Assembly (NCBI RefSeq): GCF_000626675.1
Contig: NZ_CP006842.1
Span: 1,550,001 to 1,614,000, forward strand
Direction of reading: 5' to 3'
From: Corynebacterium glyciniphilum AJ 3170
GTDB taxonomy: Bacteria; Actinomycetota; Actinomycetes; Mycobacteriales; Mycobacteriaceae
Length of the DNA stretch: 64,000 nt
Shown here: piece after piece, positions 48,087 through 57,311 of the stretch
Numbering within the stretch: the first letter of the stretch is position 1
Layout: the number at the start of each line of letters is the position of its first letter
Made by a program: the position numbers and the translations under genes
Notes under the pieces: model-generated
What the model was told of the DNA's origin: nothing
Seen by the model: only the letters and a program-made list of their open reading frames with translations
Databases searched by the model: none

Positions 48087-48165
48087 ACTTGTAGCAGGCC
48101 GTACCGAACCTACTACAGGTGAAACAGCCCAGACAAGAGCCCGCCCGGGTATGCGTTACCCCCGT

Positions 48166-49683
48166 TCACGCACCCAGCAGTATGTCGAGGGTGGCCTTCG
48201 CCCCCACTCCGTGCAGGGAATTCAGCGCGGTTGTGTAGCCGGACGTGAACTCCGCGGAGTCCACCAGGTCGCCGAAGATCTCACGGTCCCGAAGGAACGC
48301 CAGGACGTCCTCCCTGTTCTGTGCGGCAGCGGTAGCCACCCGGTCCGCCATACGGTCGACGACGGTGATCGGTTCACCGTCTTCGTCGACGCCCTCGGCG
48401 TAGCGGGCCCATGACGCGACGATGGCGGCTGACAGTCGGACCGGCCGCCCTGCTGCGAGGTTCTCCCGGACGACCGGGAGCAGCCACTTAGGGATTCGGT
48501 CCGAGCTTTCTGCGCACAGGCGGGACACGGTGTCCTTGACCGCGGCGTTGCCGAAGCGACGGATGAGCGTCCGACGGTAGGCATCGATGTCCACGCCGGG
48601 TAGCGGTTGCAGCGTCGGTGTCGCCTCGTCGGTCATGTAGGCCAGCAGGAACTCGCCGAAGCGGGGGTCTGCCATGACGTCGTGCACCATCCGATGTCCG
48701 GCCAGATAGCCGAAATAGCACAGGCCCTGATGGGACGCATTGAGCAGCCGCAGTTTCATCAGCTCATAGGGGACGACGTCATCGACGAGCTGGACCCCTG
48801 CGTCCTCGTAGCAGGGACGTCCCGCAGTGAAACTGTCTTCCAGTACCCACTGGGTGAAGTCCTCGGAGACCACCGGCCAGGCATCGCTGTAGCCCAGGGA
48901 GGCGACGTCGGAGCGGTCGTCATCGGTGGTCTCGGGGGTGATGCGGTCGACCATGGAGTTGGGGAAGGCAACGGCGTCGTCGACCCAGGCGCCGAGGTCG
49001 GCGTCGACGGAGCGGGCAAATGCGACGAATGTGTCGTGGGCGACGTTCCCGTTGCCCTGGATGTTGTCGCAGCTCATAATCGTGAACGGCCGGTCCCCGG
49101 TACGTCGTCGCTCGGCCAGTGCAGCGGTGACCAGTCCGAAGAACGTGCGGAGACTGTCGTAGTCGCCGGCCTGCAGTGCGTCACGGTCGTGTGCAATGTG
49201 CTCGGAGTCGTCGACGAAAGTGCCGCTGACGTGGTCGATGTTGTAGCCGCCTTCGGTGACGGTGAGGCTGACGATGCGGATCCGGGGGTCTGCGAGCATC
49301 GTCACCGCGGCGGCGGGGTCGTCGGGGGCGAAGACGTAGTCGATGATGCTGCCGATGACGCGGATGTCCTCGGTGCCGTCCGGCGCTTTCGTCGTGAGGG
49401 TGTAGAGGTGGTCCTGGCTGGCCAGGGCGTCGCGCATGCGTACGTCGGACGGCATCACGCCGAGGCCGACGATGCCCCAGTCCAGCGCCTGGCCCTGATT
49501 CATCAGGCGGTCGAGGTACATCGCCTGGTGGGCGCGGTGGAATCCGCCGACGCCGATGTGCACGATGCCGGGGGACACCTGCGAGCGGTCGTAGGACGGG
49601 ACGGCGGTACGGCCGTCGGTGATGTCGGCGAGGGCGGGGAGTAGGGAGGTGGTCAGGGGGTTGGTGGTCAAGGGACGAGGCAT
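48166..49683 (-). CDS. mtlD: Polyol (mannitol/arabitol) 2-dehydrogenase, long-chain
   Basis: A 505-aa NAD-dependent polyol dehydrogenase of the long-chain mannitol dehydrogenase family: IVHIGVGGFHRAHQA (nucleotide-binding), TVTEGGYNID, and KLRLLNASHQGLCYFGYLAG with the catalytic Lys and Asn-xxx-His. It oxidises D-mannitol to fructose or D-arabitol to xylulose. It lies 30 bp after the transporter rbtT on the same strand, with AAGGAGA before its ATG. Paired with xylulokinase, it fits D-arabitol use. Confidence 0.93.
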   Translation of the reverse strand: MPRPLTTNPLTTSLLPALADITDGRTAVPSYDRSQVSPGIVHIGVGGFHRAHQAMYLDRLMNQGQALDWGIVGLGVMPSDVRMRDALASQDHLYTLTTKAPDGTEDIRVIGSIIDYVFAPDDPAAAVTMLADPRIRIVSLTVTEGGYNIDHVSGTFVDDSEHIAHDRDALQAGDYDSLRTFFGLVTAALAERRRTGDRPFTIMSCDNIQGNGNVAHDTFVAFARSVDADLGAWVDDAVAFPNSMVDRITPETTDDDRSDVASLGYSDAWPVVSEDFTQWVLEDSFTAGRPCYEDAGVQLVDDVVPYELMKLRLLNASHQGLCYFGYLAGHRMVHDVMADPRFGEFLLAYMTDEATPTLQPLPGVDIDAYRRTLIRRFGNAAVKDTVSRLCAESSDRIPKWLLPVVRENLAAGRPVRLSAAIVASWARYAEGVDEDGEPITVVDRMADRVATAAAQNREDVLAFLRDREIFGDLVDSAEFTSGYTTALNSLHGVGAKATLDILLGA

Positions 49684-49713
49684 GGCGGTGGATCTCCTTC
49701 AGAGGTGTCGGGG

Positions 49714-51066
49714 TCAGTTCTTTTCGGCCGCGGCGGCGGCCTGCTCGGCAAGGGGTTCGGGGACGTTGTCAGGCACACCGTCGAACCCCGGCTGGTTCCC
49801 CCGCAGGGTCAGTGAGAGGTAGGCGGCGACGAGGTACAGCGCGATCATGATCAGGGTCAGTCCGGTGGCCCCGACCAGTGGCAGGAAGACCGCAACCAGC
49901 AGGGGGCCGACGGCGACGGCGGCACCGACACCGAGGTTGTAGGTGGACATCGCCGCACCCGGATGCTCGGGGTCGATGGCCACGGCGATGGCAGAGAGGG
50001 GGACGTAGCCGGCCAGGGAGACTCCGAACAGGGCACCGAAGAACAGCGTGACCCCGTAGACCACCGGGTCGGAGACCCCCAGGGAGCGCCCGATCAACGG
50101 CGTGAAGTACACCGCAGCAAGCGTGACGGCGCAGGCGACCGCCCCCGCCCAGAACATGGTGGTGGCCCAGCCGAGGCGGTCCCCGATGCGTCCGTAGAGC
50201 GGGTTGAACGGCAGGTTGACCGCGTAGATCACCGTGGTGAGGATGAGGAACCAACCGAGTTTCCAGCCGAGTTCGTCGGTGAAGTAGGCGGGGAAGTAGA
50301 CGGCCATGGCGTAGGTCGGCACGGAGTTGATGGTGCGGATGTAGGTCACCCGTCGCGCCCGTTTGTCGGTGGCCAGCAGCTTGAACCCGCGGGAGAGTGT
50401 GGCGCTGACTTCCTCGGGGTTGTCGACTAGCGGACGACGCCCGACAGGTTCACGGATGCCGACCAGGGCGATGGCGGCACCGATGATGACCAGGGAGAGC
50501 GAGAGCCAGAGCGTCTGGTAAAAGTCCAGGTTTAGCAGGGACAGTGACAAAGTGGCGGTCAAGGCACCGAGGGTGGGCAGTCCGGCGGAGAAGCCGACGT
50601 AGAACCATCCCACGCCGGTGGCCCGGTCCTCGGCAGGGGCCACAGCGGTGATCCACACGAGGAAGCCGTACGCGAACAACGGGTAGCCGAAGCCGCGGAG
50701 TCCATAGGTAATGAAGATCAACCAGGGGTTCGAGGTGGTCAGGGCCAGACACAGGAAAGCCAGTTCCAGTGTGACCCACACCCCGACGCCGAGCATCATC
50801 ACCCGCCGCGGCCCCCACAGGTCAGACAGTGCCGCGGCAAAGAAGGCGGCGATCGCGACGGCGATACCGTAGACGGTGACCAGGGTGCCGACCCGGGAGG
50901 TGGAGAATCCGTGGTCGTCGCGCAGGAAGGGTTCGAGGATGTTGGTCTCCACGCCGTCGCCGATCATGAAGATGGTGAGTCCGATGAAGCCCCAGATCAG
51001 GGCACGGGGGACGCCGAGTCGGTCGAGGAGCCCGGTGGCCCGGGGCTGGGTGGTGAGGGTAGTCAT
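49714..51066 (-). CDS. rbtT: MFS polyol transporter (RbtT-like)
   Basis: A 450-aa major facilitator with 12 membrane segments. Its partners (mtlD, AtlR-type regulator, xylulokinase) match the xylB-rbtT-mtlD locus of C. glutamicum, where RbtT takes up arabitol. The start MTTLTTQ (ATG 51066) follows CAGGAGC; a longer reading to 51105 is unlikely. It is divergent from atlR over a 156-bp operator region. Confidence 0.9.
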   Translation of the reverse strand: MTTLTTQPRATGLLDRLGVPRALIWGFIGLTIFMIGDGVETNILEPFLRDDHGFSTSRVGTLVTVYGIAVAIAAFFAAALSDLWGPRRVMMLGVGVWVTLELAFLCLALTTSNPWLIFITYGLRGFGYPLFAYGFLVWITAVAPAEDRATGVGWFYVGFSAGLPTLGALTATLSLSLLNLDFYQTLWLSLSLVIIGAAIALVGIREPVGRRPLVDNPEEVSATLSRGFKLLATDKRARRVTYIRTINSVPTYAMAVYFPAYFTDELGWKLGWFLILTTVIYAVNLPFNPLYGRIGDRLGWATTMFWAGAVACAVTLAAVYFTPLIGRSLGVSDPVVYGVTLFFGALFGVSLAGYVPLSAIAVAIDPEHPGAAMSTYNLGVGAAVAVGPLLVAVFLPLVGATGLTLIMIALYLVAAYLSLTLRGNQPGFDGVPDNVPEPLAEQAAAAAEKN

Positions 51067-51140
51067 TCGTGCTCCTGGTGTGGGGAGGCATGGGATGCGG
51101 GTCACATGTCGTGAGCCACTGCGGTCAACCTACCGCCATG

Positions 51141-51181
51141 ATGTTAGAAAGTCACCACTTACAACAGAAAAATGTTTAAAA
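51141..51181. promoter_or_regulatory. Divergent promoter/operator region rbtT-atlR
   Basis: ATGTTAGAAA (51141-51150) and ATGTTTAAAA (51172-51181) are similar AT-rich elements 31 bp apart (three helical turns) between the divergent genes; they may be the DeoR-family regulator sites. Confidence 0.4.
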
Positions 51182-51209
51182 CGGGGGTTACCTCACAACG
51201 CCTCCGTGC

Positions 51210-51215
51210 TATCGT
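51210..51215 (+). promoter_or_regulatory. Leaderless -10 box of atlR
   Basis: TATCGT, 7 nt before ATG 51223. Confidence 0.55.
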
Positions 51216-51222
51216 GGCCTCT

Positions 51223-52074
51223 ATGTCAGAGCCAATACCTGCGACGGGACCGGAGAAGCGCCCCGACAAACGCCGCGAGAACATCGTGGCGTATGTCACC
51301 CGCCACGGCACGGCCCGGGTCGAGGAACTCGCCCGCCATTTCGACGTCAGCCAGATGACCGTGCACCGCGACCTCGACAGCCTCGCCGCCGACCACTTGC
51401 TGGAACGCGTCCGTGGCGGGGCGCGTTCGGTCACTCCGTCGATGAGTGAACTCGGAGTCGGCCAGCGGCGGCAACTGCACCGGGACATCAAGAGCGGACT
51501 GTGCGCCCTCGCCGCAGAACTCATCGAGGACGGGGCGGTCGTCGCCATCGACGACTCCACCACGCTCGAACCGCTTGTCACCGTGCTGCCACAGCGCAAT
51601 CCGTCGGCACTGATCACCCACTCACTGGCGGCGATGAGCCTGCACCGTCAACGTACCGGCGCCGCGAGCATCCGGCTTATCGGGTGCGGCGGCCAGTACA
51701 TCCCTGAGACCGACTCCTTCCTCGGGGCGATGACCTCCGAACAGCTGCGCCGGTTGTCGGCGGACATCACTTTCGTGTCGACGACCTCGCTGCGTCCGGC
51801 ACCGGGAGCTGCCGGCGGTTCTTCTGGCATAGCACTGTTCCACCCCGACACCGAGGCCGCCGAGACCAAACGTGCGCTGCTGGACATTGCGCCGGTCAAG
51901 GTTCTCGTCGTGGATTCGACGAAGTTCGGCGCACCCGGGGTGTTCAAGGTCGCTGACGTAGAGGAGTTCGACCACGTGATCATCGACAACGATGTCAGCG
52001 ACGCCGACCAGGCCCTGCTGGAGGGGACCGGTGCGACCCTCCACGTGCTCGCCACGACCGAAGGAGAGAACTGA
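51223..52074 (+). CDS. atlR: DeoR-family regulator of the polyol cluster (AtlR-like)
   Basis: A 283-aa DeoR-type repressor. The N-terminal HTH (KRRENIVAYVTRHGTARVEE) and HTH recognition helix (FDVSQMTVHRDL) are followed by the sugar-phosphate isomerase-like DeoRC domain. In C. glutamicum the homologue (AtlR, earlier SucR) controls rbtT-mtlD and xylB. The start is fixed by the TATCGT box; the longer reading from 51172 covers the operator region. It is followed after 1 bp by xylB. Confidence 0.9.
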   Translation: MSEPIPATGPEKRPDKRRENIVAYVTRHGTARVEELARHFDVSQMTVHRDLDSLAADHLLERVRGGARSVTPSMSELGVGQRRQLHRDIKSGLCALAAELIEDGAVVAIDDSTTLEPLVTVLPQRNPSALITHSLAAMSLHRQRTGAASIRLIGCGGQYIPETDSFLGAMTSEQLRRLSADITFVSTTSLRPAPGAAGGSSGIALFHPDTEAAETKRALLDIAPVKVLVVDSTKFGAPGVFKVADVEEFDHVIIDNDVSDADQALLEGTGATLHVLATTEGEN

Positions 52075-52075
52075 G

Positions 52076-53497
52076 ATGGCTCTGGTACTGGGGATCGACA
52101 GCTCCACGCAGTCCTGCAAAGCTCTGCTCGTGGACGCGCAGACAGGTGAGGTCGTCGACGAGGGACGTGCAAGTCATCCCGACGGAACCGAAGTCGACCC
52201 GCGCGCGTGGGTGACCGCCATGGCACAGGCAACCGAGGGACTGCTCGACCGGGCCGACGCAGTCTCTATCGCAGGACAGCAGCACGGCATGGTGGCGCTC
52301 GACGCTGAGGGTGACGTCGTCCGTGACGCCCTGCTGTGGAATGACACCCGCTCGGCGCGCGCCGCCGAGGACCTCATCGGTGAGATGGGTGGGGAGCGCG
52401 CCTGTGTGAACCTCACCGGCAGCCGGTACGTCGCCTCTATCACCGCGACGAAACTGCGCTGGATGCGCGACCACGAACCGCACAACGCCACGCGCACCGC
52501 CAGCGTGCTTCTCCCGCACGACTACCTCACCTGGCACCTCTCCGGCTACGGAGAAAAGACCACCGACCACGGGGAGGCATCGGGCACCGGGTACTACAGC
52601 ACCCGGGAGCGGTGCTGGCTTCCTGAACTCGCCGAACGTGCGTTGGGCCACGCGGTGGAGCTGCCGCGTCTGGCCGCCCCGAACGAGAAGGTGGGGGTGG
52701 TGGCAGCCTCAGCGAACGCGGCTGCCGCCGAGCGTCGCACGGTGATCGCGCCGGGCACCGGCGACAACCAGGGCGCCGCACTCGGACTGGCCCTGCAGCC
52801 CGGCGACGTGTGTGTGTCGATCGGCACCTCGGGGGTGGCTTCGGCGGTCGTGCCTGACAGCGTGCACGATTCGGCAGGCATGGTCACCGGATTCGCCGAT
52901 GCTTCAGGACGCTACCTTCCCTTGGTGGCCACACTGAATGCTGCTCGGGTACTGGACATGGGGCGCCGCCTGCTGGGCGTGGATTGGGAGGAGTTCGAGC
53001 GACTGGCCCTGGCGTCCACGCCGGGAGCCGGTGGGTTGGTGCTGCAGCCGTACCTCGATGGGGAACGCACCCCGAACCGTCCCGACGCGTCCGGGATCCT
53101 GCAGGGCATCACGACCGCGACCACCCGGGAGGATTTCGCCCGTGCCACCGTGGAGGGACTGCTGTGCTCGATGAAGGACGCGGTGGAGGCCCTGGTCGGC
53201 GCAACCGGGGTGGAAGCCACCCGCGTCCTGCTGATCGGTGGGGGAGCCCGGTCCGCGGCAGTGCGCGCCGTGGCACCGTCCATTTTCGGTGTTGACGTGC
53301 TGGTTCCGGACCCGGCCGAATACGTTGCCCTCGGCGCTGCCCGCCAGGCGGCCTGGGCACTGTCGGGGGACCCTCAGCCGCCGGAGTGGACGGTGGCGGG
53401 AACGTCTCCGGCCTCGGCGCCCTTCAACGGCAGGACGGTGCGCTCCTACGCCCACCTGCGCACTGCGACGAAGGATTGGAACTGGGGCTTGGCGTAG
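52076..53497 (+). CDS. xylB: Xylulokinase
   Basis: FGGY kinase of 473 aa that phosphorylates D-xylulose, the product of arabitol oxidation, for the pentose phosphate pathway. Motifs: LGIDSSTQSCKALLVD (phosphate 1), SIAGQQHGMVALD, APGTGDNQGAALGLALQPGD, PYLDGERTPNRPDASG and VLLIGGGARS. ATG 52076 with AAGGAGAG, one base after the atlR stop. A long inverted repeat follows. Confidence 0.95.
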   Translation: MALVLGIDSSTQSCKALLVDAQTGEVVDEGRASHPDGTEVDPRAWVTAMAQATEGLLDRADAVSIAGQQHGMVALDAEGDVVRDALLWNDTRSARAAEDLIGEMGGERACVNLTGSRYVASITATKLRWMRDHEPHNATRTASVLLPHDYLTWHLSGYGEKTTDHGEASGTGYYSTRERCWLPELAERALGHAVELPRLAAPNEKVGVVAASANAAAAERRTVIAPGTGDNQGAALGLALQPGDVCVSIGTSGVASAVVPDSVHDSAGMVTGFADASGRYLPLVATLNAARVLDMGRRLLGVDWEEFERLALASTPGAGGLVLQPYLDGERTPNRPDASGILQGITTATTREDFARATVEGLLCSMKDAVEALVGATGVEATRVLLIGGGARSAAVRAVAPSIFGVDVLVPDPAEYVALGAARQAAWALSGDPQPPEWTVAGTSPASAPFNGRTVRSYAHLRTATKDWNWGLA

Positions 53498-53530
53498 GGT
53501 GGTCGCCGGTTGTCAGCCCCCATGCCATCC

Positions 53531-53583
53531 GAGTCACCCCTCAGGTCAGAAAAACGGCCCTTCCGTGACCTGAGGGGTGACTC
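53531..53583. terminator. 18-bp perfect inverted repeat between convergent genes
   Basis: GAGTCACCCCTCAGGTCA (53531-53548) and TGACCTGAGGGGTGACTC (53566-53583), 17-nt loop, between xylB (+) and the esterase gene (-). It probably works as a bidirectional terminator although no T tract follows. Confidence 0.65.
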
Positions 53584-53639
53584 AGATGACCTGCCCGGCG
53601 GGGACGGGCTGATCTCCTCGGGGCTGCCGGGAAGTACAG

Positions 53640-54650
53640 CTAGGGGTATGTCCCGGTGAAGAACTCCCGGATCGCCCCGGGGCCGTCGTAGCGGGCGCCG
53701 TTGTCGTTACCCCAGCGTCCGGTCGTCGTGGGAAAGGAGTGCCCGCTGTGGTCGACGGAGATCAGGCGTACGGGAAACTCACCGTCCCAGGTGGTGATCT
53801 CCGCGTCGCCGTCGCGCACCCGGTCGGAAACCTCAGCGGACACCCCGTTGCGCTCGGCGAACCACTCCGCGCTGGCCTGGGCGGAACGGACCTCGCCGCG
53901 GCTCTCGGCGAAGATCCCTGCACCGACCACGACCTCGCCACCGTCGAAGGGATTCATCGGATCCTCACGGCTCTGAATGAAGATGACGGGCACCGGCTCG
54001 CCGGAGTCCGTGCAGGCGTTGTTGTCATCGACCGGGACGTTCGCGTTCACCGAGGCGATGCCTGAGACGAGGTCGGGAGCTTCGTAGGCCAACCGCTGCA
54101 CCATGTGCCCTCCGCTGGAGAAACCTATTGCGAAGGTCCTGGAGACATCGACCGTGTCATGGCCGAGATCATGGTGGATACCGTCGACAACGTGGCGCAT
54201 CAGCCCCACATCGTCGAGGTCCTTCTCCTTGGCCGGCCAGTCGCCGGCGACGCGGCACTCGTTCCAGTTGTTGTCGTGGCCGTCGATGTAGGCCACGATG
54301 AAGCCGTGCTCCTCGGCCTCGCGCTCCAGGTCGGGACCGATGCCGGAGCGGATCCCGTCGCCGGTGTCCCCGGTGCCGTGCACGACGAGGACGACGGGCA
54401 TCGGGCCATCGGACGGCCCGGCGTCGGGGGTGTAGACGTTCCAGGTGCGTTCGATGCCGTCGAGGGTGGTGGCGTGGTGCGTGTAGGAACCTTGGGACAC
54501 GGTGTCATTCCTTTCCGCCGTGACGGTGCCGCTGTCGGTGGTGGAGGGGACGCCCGACGTGCAGGCGCTGAGGAGGAGCGCCAGGGCCAAGCCGACACCG
54601 GCGCCGGTGACGGCACCTCGACGGCCCCGTGCCCGGTCGGTGCGCTTCAT
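53640..54650 (-). CDS. Secreted PHB-depolymerase-like esterase (LpqC type)
   Basis: A 336-aa lipoprotein (signal and lipobox LALALLLSAC) with the poly(3-hydroxybutyrate) depolymerase/feruloyl esterase alpha-beta fold: VVLVVHGTGDTGDG, nucleophile elbow IGFSSGGHM, HSGHSFPTTTG with the catalytic His. Substrate unknown. It ends close to the xylB terminator. A VOC gene is directly upstream on the same strand, 3 bp away. Confidence 0.85.
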   Translation of the reverse strand: MKRTDRARGRRGAVTGAGVGLALALLLSACTSGVPSTTDSGTVTAERNDTVSQGSYTHHATTLDGIERTWNVYTPDAGPSDGPMPVVLVVHGTGDTGDGIRSGIGPDLEREAEEHGFIVAYIDGHDNNWNECRVAGDWPAKEKDLDDVGLMRHVVDGIHHDLGHDTVDVSRTFAIGFSSGGHMVQRLAYEAPDLVSGIASVNANVPVDDNNACTDSGEPVPVIFIQSREDPMNPFDGGEVVVGAGIFAESRGEVRSAQASAEWFAERNGVSAEVSDRVRDGDAEITTWDGEFPVRLISVDHSGHSFPTTTGRWGNDNGARYDGPGAIREFFTGTYP

Positions 54651-54653
54651 CGG

Positions 54654-54986
54654 TTACGCGCCGAAAAAGATGACCCGGTTACCGTCCGGATCGGTGAGCT
54701 GCAGAATCCGTGCGCCGCCACCTGGTTGCGGACCGTCGTGTTCGATTCCCAGCGAGGTCATCCGTGCGGCGACGGCGTCGATGTCGGTGTCCCCGAGCAC
54801 CACGCTCGACGCTCCGGCGCGACCGGGTTCCGACCAGACCTGCAGGCCGGCGCTCTCCCCGATGTGCCATTCGATCAGCCCGGGCATCGGCGCGGCATCC
54901 GGCTCCCGCTCGAAGACACCGCTGTACCACCGGTGGGCCCGGTCAAGGTCGGAGACGGTGCAGTGGGCGAGCACGCGGGTGATCAT
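54654..54986 (-). CDS. VOC-superfamily (glyoxalase/bleomycin-resistance-like) protein
   Basis: A 110-aa single VOC module (LAHCTVSDLDRAHRWYSGVF, then ILQLTDPDGNRVIFFGA). Metal-binding His near the start and Glu near the end fit a dioxygenase or lyase fold. It has an AGGAG ribosome binding site and is in an operon with the esterase gene. Substrate unknown. Confidence 0.85.
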   Translation of the reverse strand: MITRVLAHCTVSDLDRAHRWYSGVFEREPDAAPMPGLIEWHIGESAGLQVWSEPGRAGASSVVLGDTDIDAVAARMTSLGIEHDGPQPGGGARILQLTDPDGNRVIFFGA

Positions 54987-55067
54987 GGCGGACTCCTGCC
55001 CTGGTGACGGTGGCTTCGGGCACCCTGCACCTCAACGATACGACAGCGGTGCGACGGCTGTCACCGG

Positions 55068-55991
55068 TCAGTTCTCCGCGTGGTAGGCCACCTGCGCCAC
55101 GGCGAGGTCCTGCCACCCCATGCCCACGGTCTTGAGGAACACCGGCCCACCAGCCTCGACCGGGCCGTGATTCACCAGGTGTCCCAGCGTGTGCAGGTCA
55201 GTGGCGCTGATCGTGCCGTTGTCCACGGCGATACGGACGTCGCCGGCTTCCCGCAGGGCGGTGTCGACGTCCTCGACGTAGGTGGTGGCGCGGGAGAGGA
55301 GGGTGTCGTCGGTCTCCCGGGCGTCCGGTTCGTGCGATCCCATGGCGACGACGAGGGCATCGTCGTTGACGAGGGACCCGTCGAAGAGCGGCTCCCGGGC
55401 ACTGGTGCAGCACAGCACCAGATCGGCGTCCCGGAGTTCGGCGGTGCGGTCAGTACTGGCGGTGGCGGTGACACCGTCCTCGGTCAGGCGGGCGACGAGG
55501 TCGGTGACCTTCTCCTCACGACGTCCGACGACGGTGACTGTACTGATCTGGCGCACGGCCGCTGCGGCATGGACGTGGTGGTAGGCCTGCGGTCCGGTTC
55601 CGAAGAGGACGACGTTCAGAGCCTTGTCCGCGGCCAGGTGCCGGATGCCCACGGCGGAGAGCGCCGGGGTGCGGATCTCGGTCAGTGAGCTGCCTTCCAT
55701 CACCGCCGTCGGCTCGAGGGTGGTGCCGTCGAACAGCAGGTAGAGGCCCTGGATCTTCGGCAGGCCGACCGCCGGGTTGTCGGGGGCGACCGAGGCGACC
55801 TTCACTCCGGCGGTGCCGGCGATCTCGGCGGGCATGAGCAGGAAGCTGCCGTGGTCGAGGGGGACACTGCTGCGCGGGTGTGCGGACGAGGTGTCGAAGC
55901 CGTCGCGCAGCGTCTGCTCGATCGCGTCGACGGCGGCGGTCATCGGTACCCGTTCACGGACGGTGTCGGCGGAGATGAAGGGGATGTGCAT
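55068..55991 (-). CDS. Ornithine cyclodeaminase / mu-crystallin family reductase
   Basis: A 307-aa member of the OCD family, with the family's SLTEIRTPALSAVGIRHLA and a Rossmann motif VVLFGTGPQAYHHV. Members include ornithine cyclodeaminase, alanine dehydrogenase and the NAD(P)H-dependent reductases of delta1-pyrroline-2-carboxylate. It is next to a D-amino-acid dehydrogenase-like gene, which makes the cyclic imine (pyrroline- or piperideine-2-carboxylate) reductase role most plausible. Inference only. Confidence 0.85.
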   Translation of the reverse strand: MHIPFISADTVRERVPMTAAVDAIEQTLRDGFDTSSAHPRSSVPLDHGSFLLMPAEIAGTAGVKVASVAPDNPAVGLPKIQGLYLLFDGTTLEPTAVMEGSSLTEIRTPALSAVGIRHLAADKALNVVLFGTGPQAYHHVHAAAAVRQISTVTVVGRREEKVTDLVARLTEDGVTATASTDRTAELRDADLVLCCTSAREPLFDGSLVNDDALVVAMGSHEPDARETDDTLLSRATTYVEDVDTALREAGDVRIAVDNGTISATDLHTLGHLVNHGPVEAGGPVFLKTVGMGWQDLAVAQVAYHAEN

Positions 55992-56012
55992 GGTGGTCCT
56001 CGTACGTGTTAC

Positions 56013-57311
56013 TCAGAATCGGTCGGGGGACAGGTCGGCGAGAGACTCGGCGGAGGTCTCCCCCGAGGCTAGTTCGGCGATGAGCCGGCCGGTGGTGGGG
56101 CCGAGACTTATTCCCAGCATCACATGGCCGGTGGCGACAAGGACCTCCGGGTGGTTGGCGAGCGGTCCGATCATCGGTACACCGTCCGGGGTGGTCGGAC
56201 GCAGACCCGTCCACGGGTTGAGGGCCCGGCCGTTGTGGTCGAAGGCAGCGTCCTGGGCGCGGTGAATCCAGTCGGCGAAGTACTCACGGGATCCCGACAG
56301 GATCCCACCGGCACGTACCGCGTCGATCGTCTCGTCGATACCGGAGAAACCCATTGTCCCGGCCAGTCGGACACGGTCGTCGAGGGGGGTGATCGCCACC
56401 TTCGCCTCGGCGAGGTAGACCGGCGCGGTCGGACCGTCGTCGACGAGGGGCAGGTCGTAGCCGTAGCCTTTCCCCGCCTGGAGCGCGATACGCTCGCCGA
56501 TCCCGGAGAGCAGCTCGTTGGTCCACGCTCCGGCCGCGACGACGACCTTGTCTGCCCGCAGCCGCCGGCCGCCGACCTGGACGGTGACTTCGACCCCGTC
56601 GCTCCCGCGCCCGGCGCTGGCGGGACTGGTGACCAGTGACGCAGTCTCGCCGAGTCGGAGCTCGACCCCGTCGCGTTCGCAGGCGGCCGCGAGCCCGCGG
56701 ACGAAGGAGGCAGGATCCACCGACTGGTCACCCTCGGACTGGATACCGGCGACGACCTTGTCGGAGAGGGACGGGGCGTAGGTGCTGAGGTCGTCGCGGC
56801 TCATGTGACGCCAACTGAATCCGGGCAGTTTGCCGTCCAAGGTCTCGAGCTCGTGCACCCTGCCCTCGACTTTGTGAGGATCGGTGAAAAGCATGGTCAG
56901 CGGGTCGCTGTGCCGTTCGAACTCCACGCCGTCGGCGGTGAGGTCATCGAACAACGGCAGGGAGCCGGCGCTGAGACGGGCCAGTATCTGTGCACCACGG
57001 GAGAACCGGGATTCGGTGCAGTGCTGGAGCGTGCGCAGCAGGAAGGCGAGGAAGTGGGGGTCCGCCGACGGGCTGATGTAGAGCGGACTGTCCTTCCTGG
57101 TCATCCATTTCAGCGCCTGAGGGAGGATTCCGGGCGCCGGCACAGGCGTCGACATGCTGGGAATCAGCCACCCGGCATTGTGCCCGGATGCGCGGGCGGC
57201 GAGGGGTTCGGGGTCGATGACAGTGACGTCGAACCCGGTTTTCCTGAGGTAGTAGGCGCTGGAGAGGCCGATGGATCCGGCGCCGAGGACGATCGCGGTA
57301 CGGGAGGTCAT
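56013..57311 (-). CDS. FAD-dependent D-amino-acid dehydrogenase-like oxidoreductase (DadA-like)
   Basis: A 432-aa DAO-family flavoprotein. N-terminal FAD motif AIVLGAGSIGLSSAYYLRKT, the GHNAGWL segment, and the C-terminal GLRPTTPDGVPMIGPL. DadA-type enzymes oxidise D-amino acids (D-Ala, D-Pro, D-hydroxyproline) to imino or 2-oxo acids, passing electrons to quinones. Its ATG overlaps the stop of the transporter gene by 4 bp, and the OCD-family gene follows after 21 bp: one operon. Confidence 0.88.
   Translation of the reverse strand: MTSRTAIVLGAGSIGLSSAYYLRKTGFDVTVIDPEPLAARASGHNAGWLIPSMSTPVPAPGILPQALKWMTRKDSPLYISPSADPHFLAFLLRTLQHCTESRFSRGAQILARLSAGSLPLFDDLTADGVEFERHSDPLTMLFTDPHKVEGRVHELETLDGKLPGFSWRHMSRDDLSTYAPSLSDKVVAGIQSEGDQSVDPASFVRGLAAACERDGVELRLGETASLVTSPASAGRGSDGVEVTVQVGGRRLRADKVVVAAGAWTNELLSGIGERIALQAGKGYGYDLPLVDDGPTAPVYLAEAKVAITPLDDRVRLAGTMGFSGIDETIDAVRAGGILSGSREYFADWIHRAQDAAFDHNGRALNPWTGLRPTTPDGVPMIGPLANHPEVLVATGHVMLGISLGPTTGRLIAELASGETSAESLADLSPDRF

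Noticed and set aside
48607..49644. 345-aa plus-strand frame opposite mtlD
   Set aside because: Val/Asp/Gly-rich antisense shadow of a clearly conserved dehydrogenase.
54105..55007. 300-aa plus-strand frame opposite the esterase and VOC genes
   Set aside because: Covers two conserved genes on the other strand and has only low-complexity antisense content.
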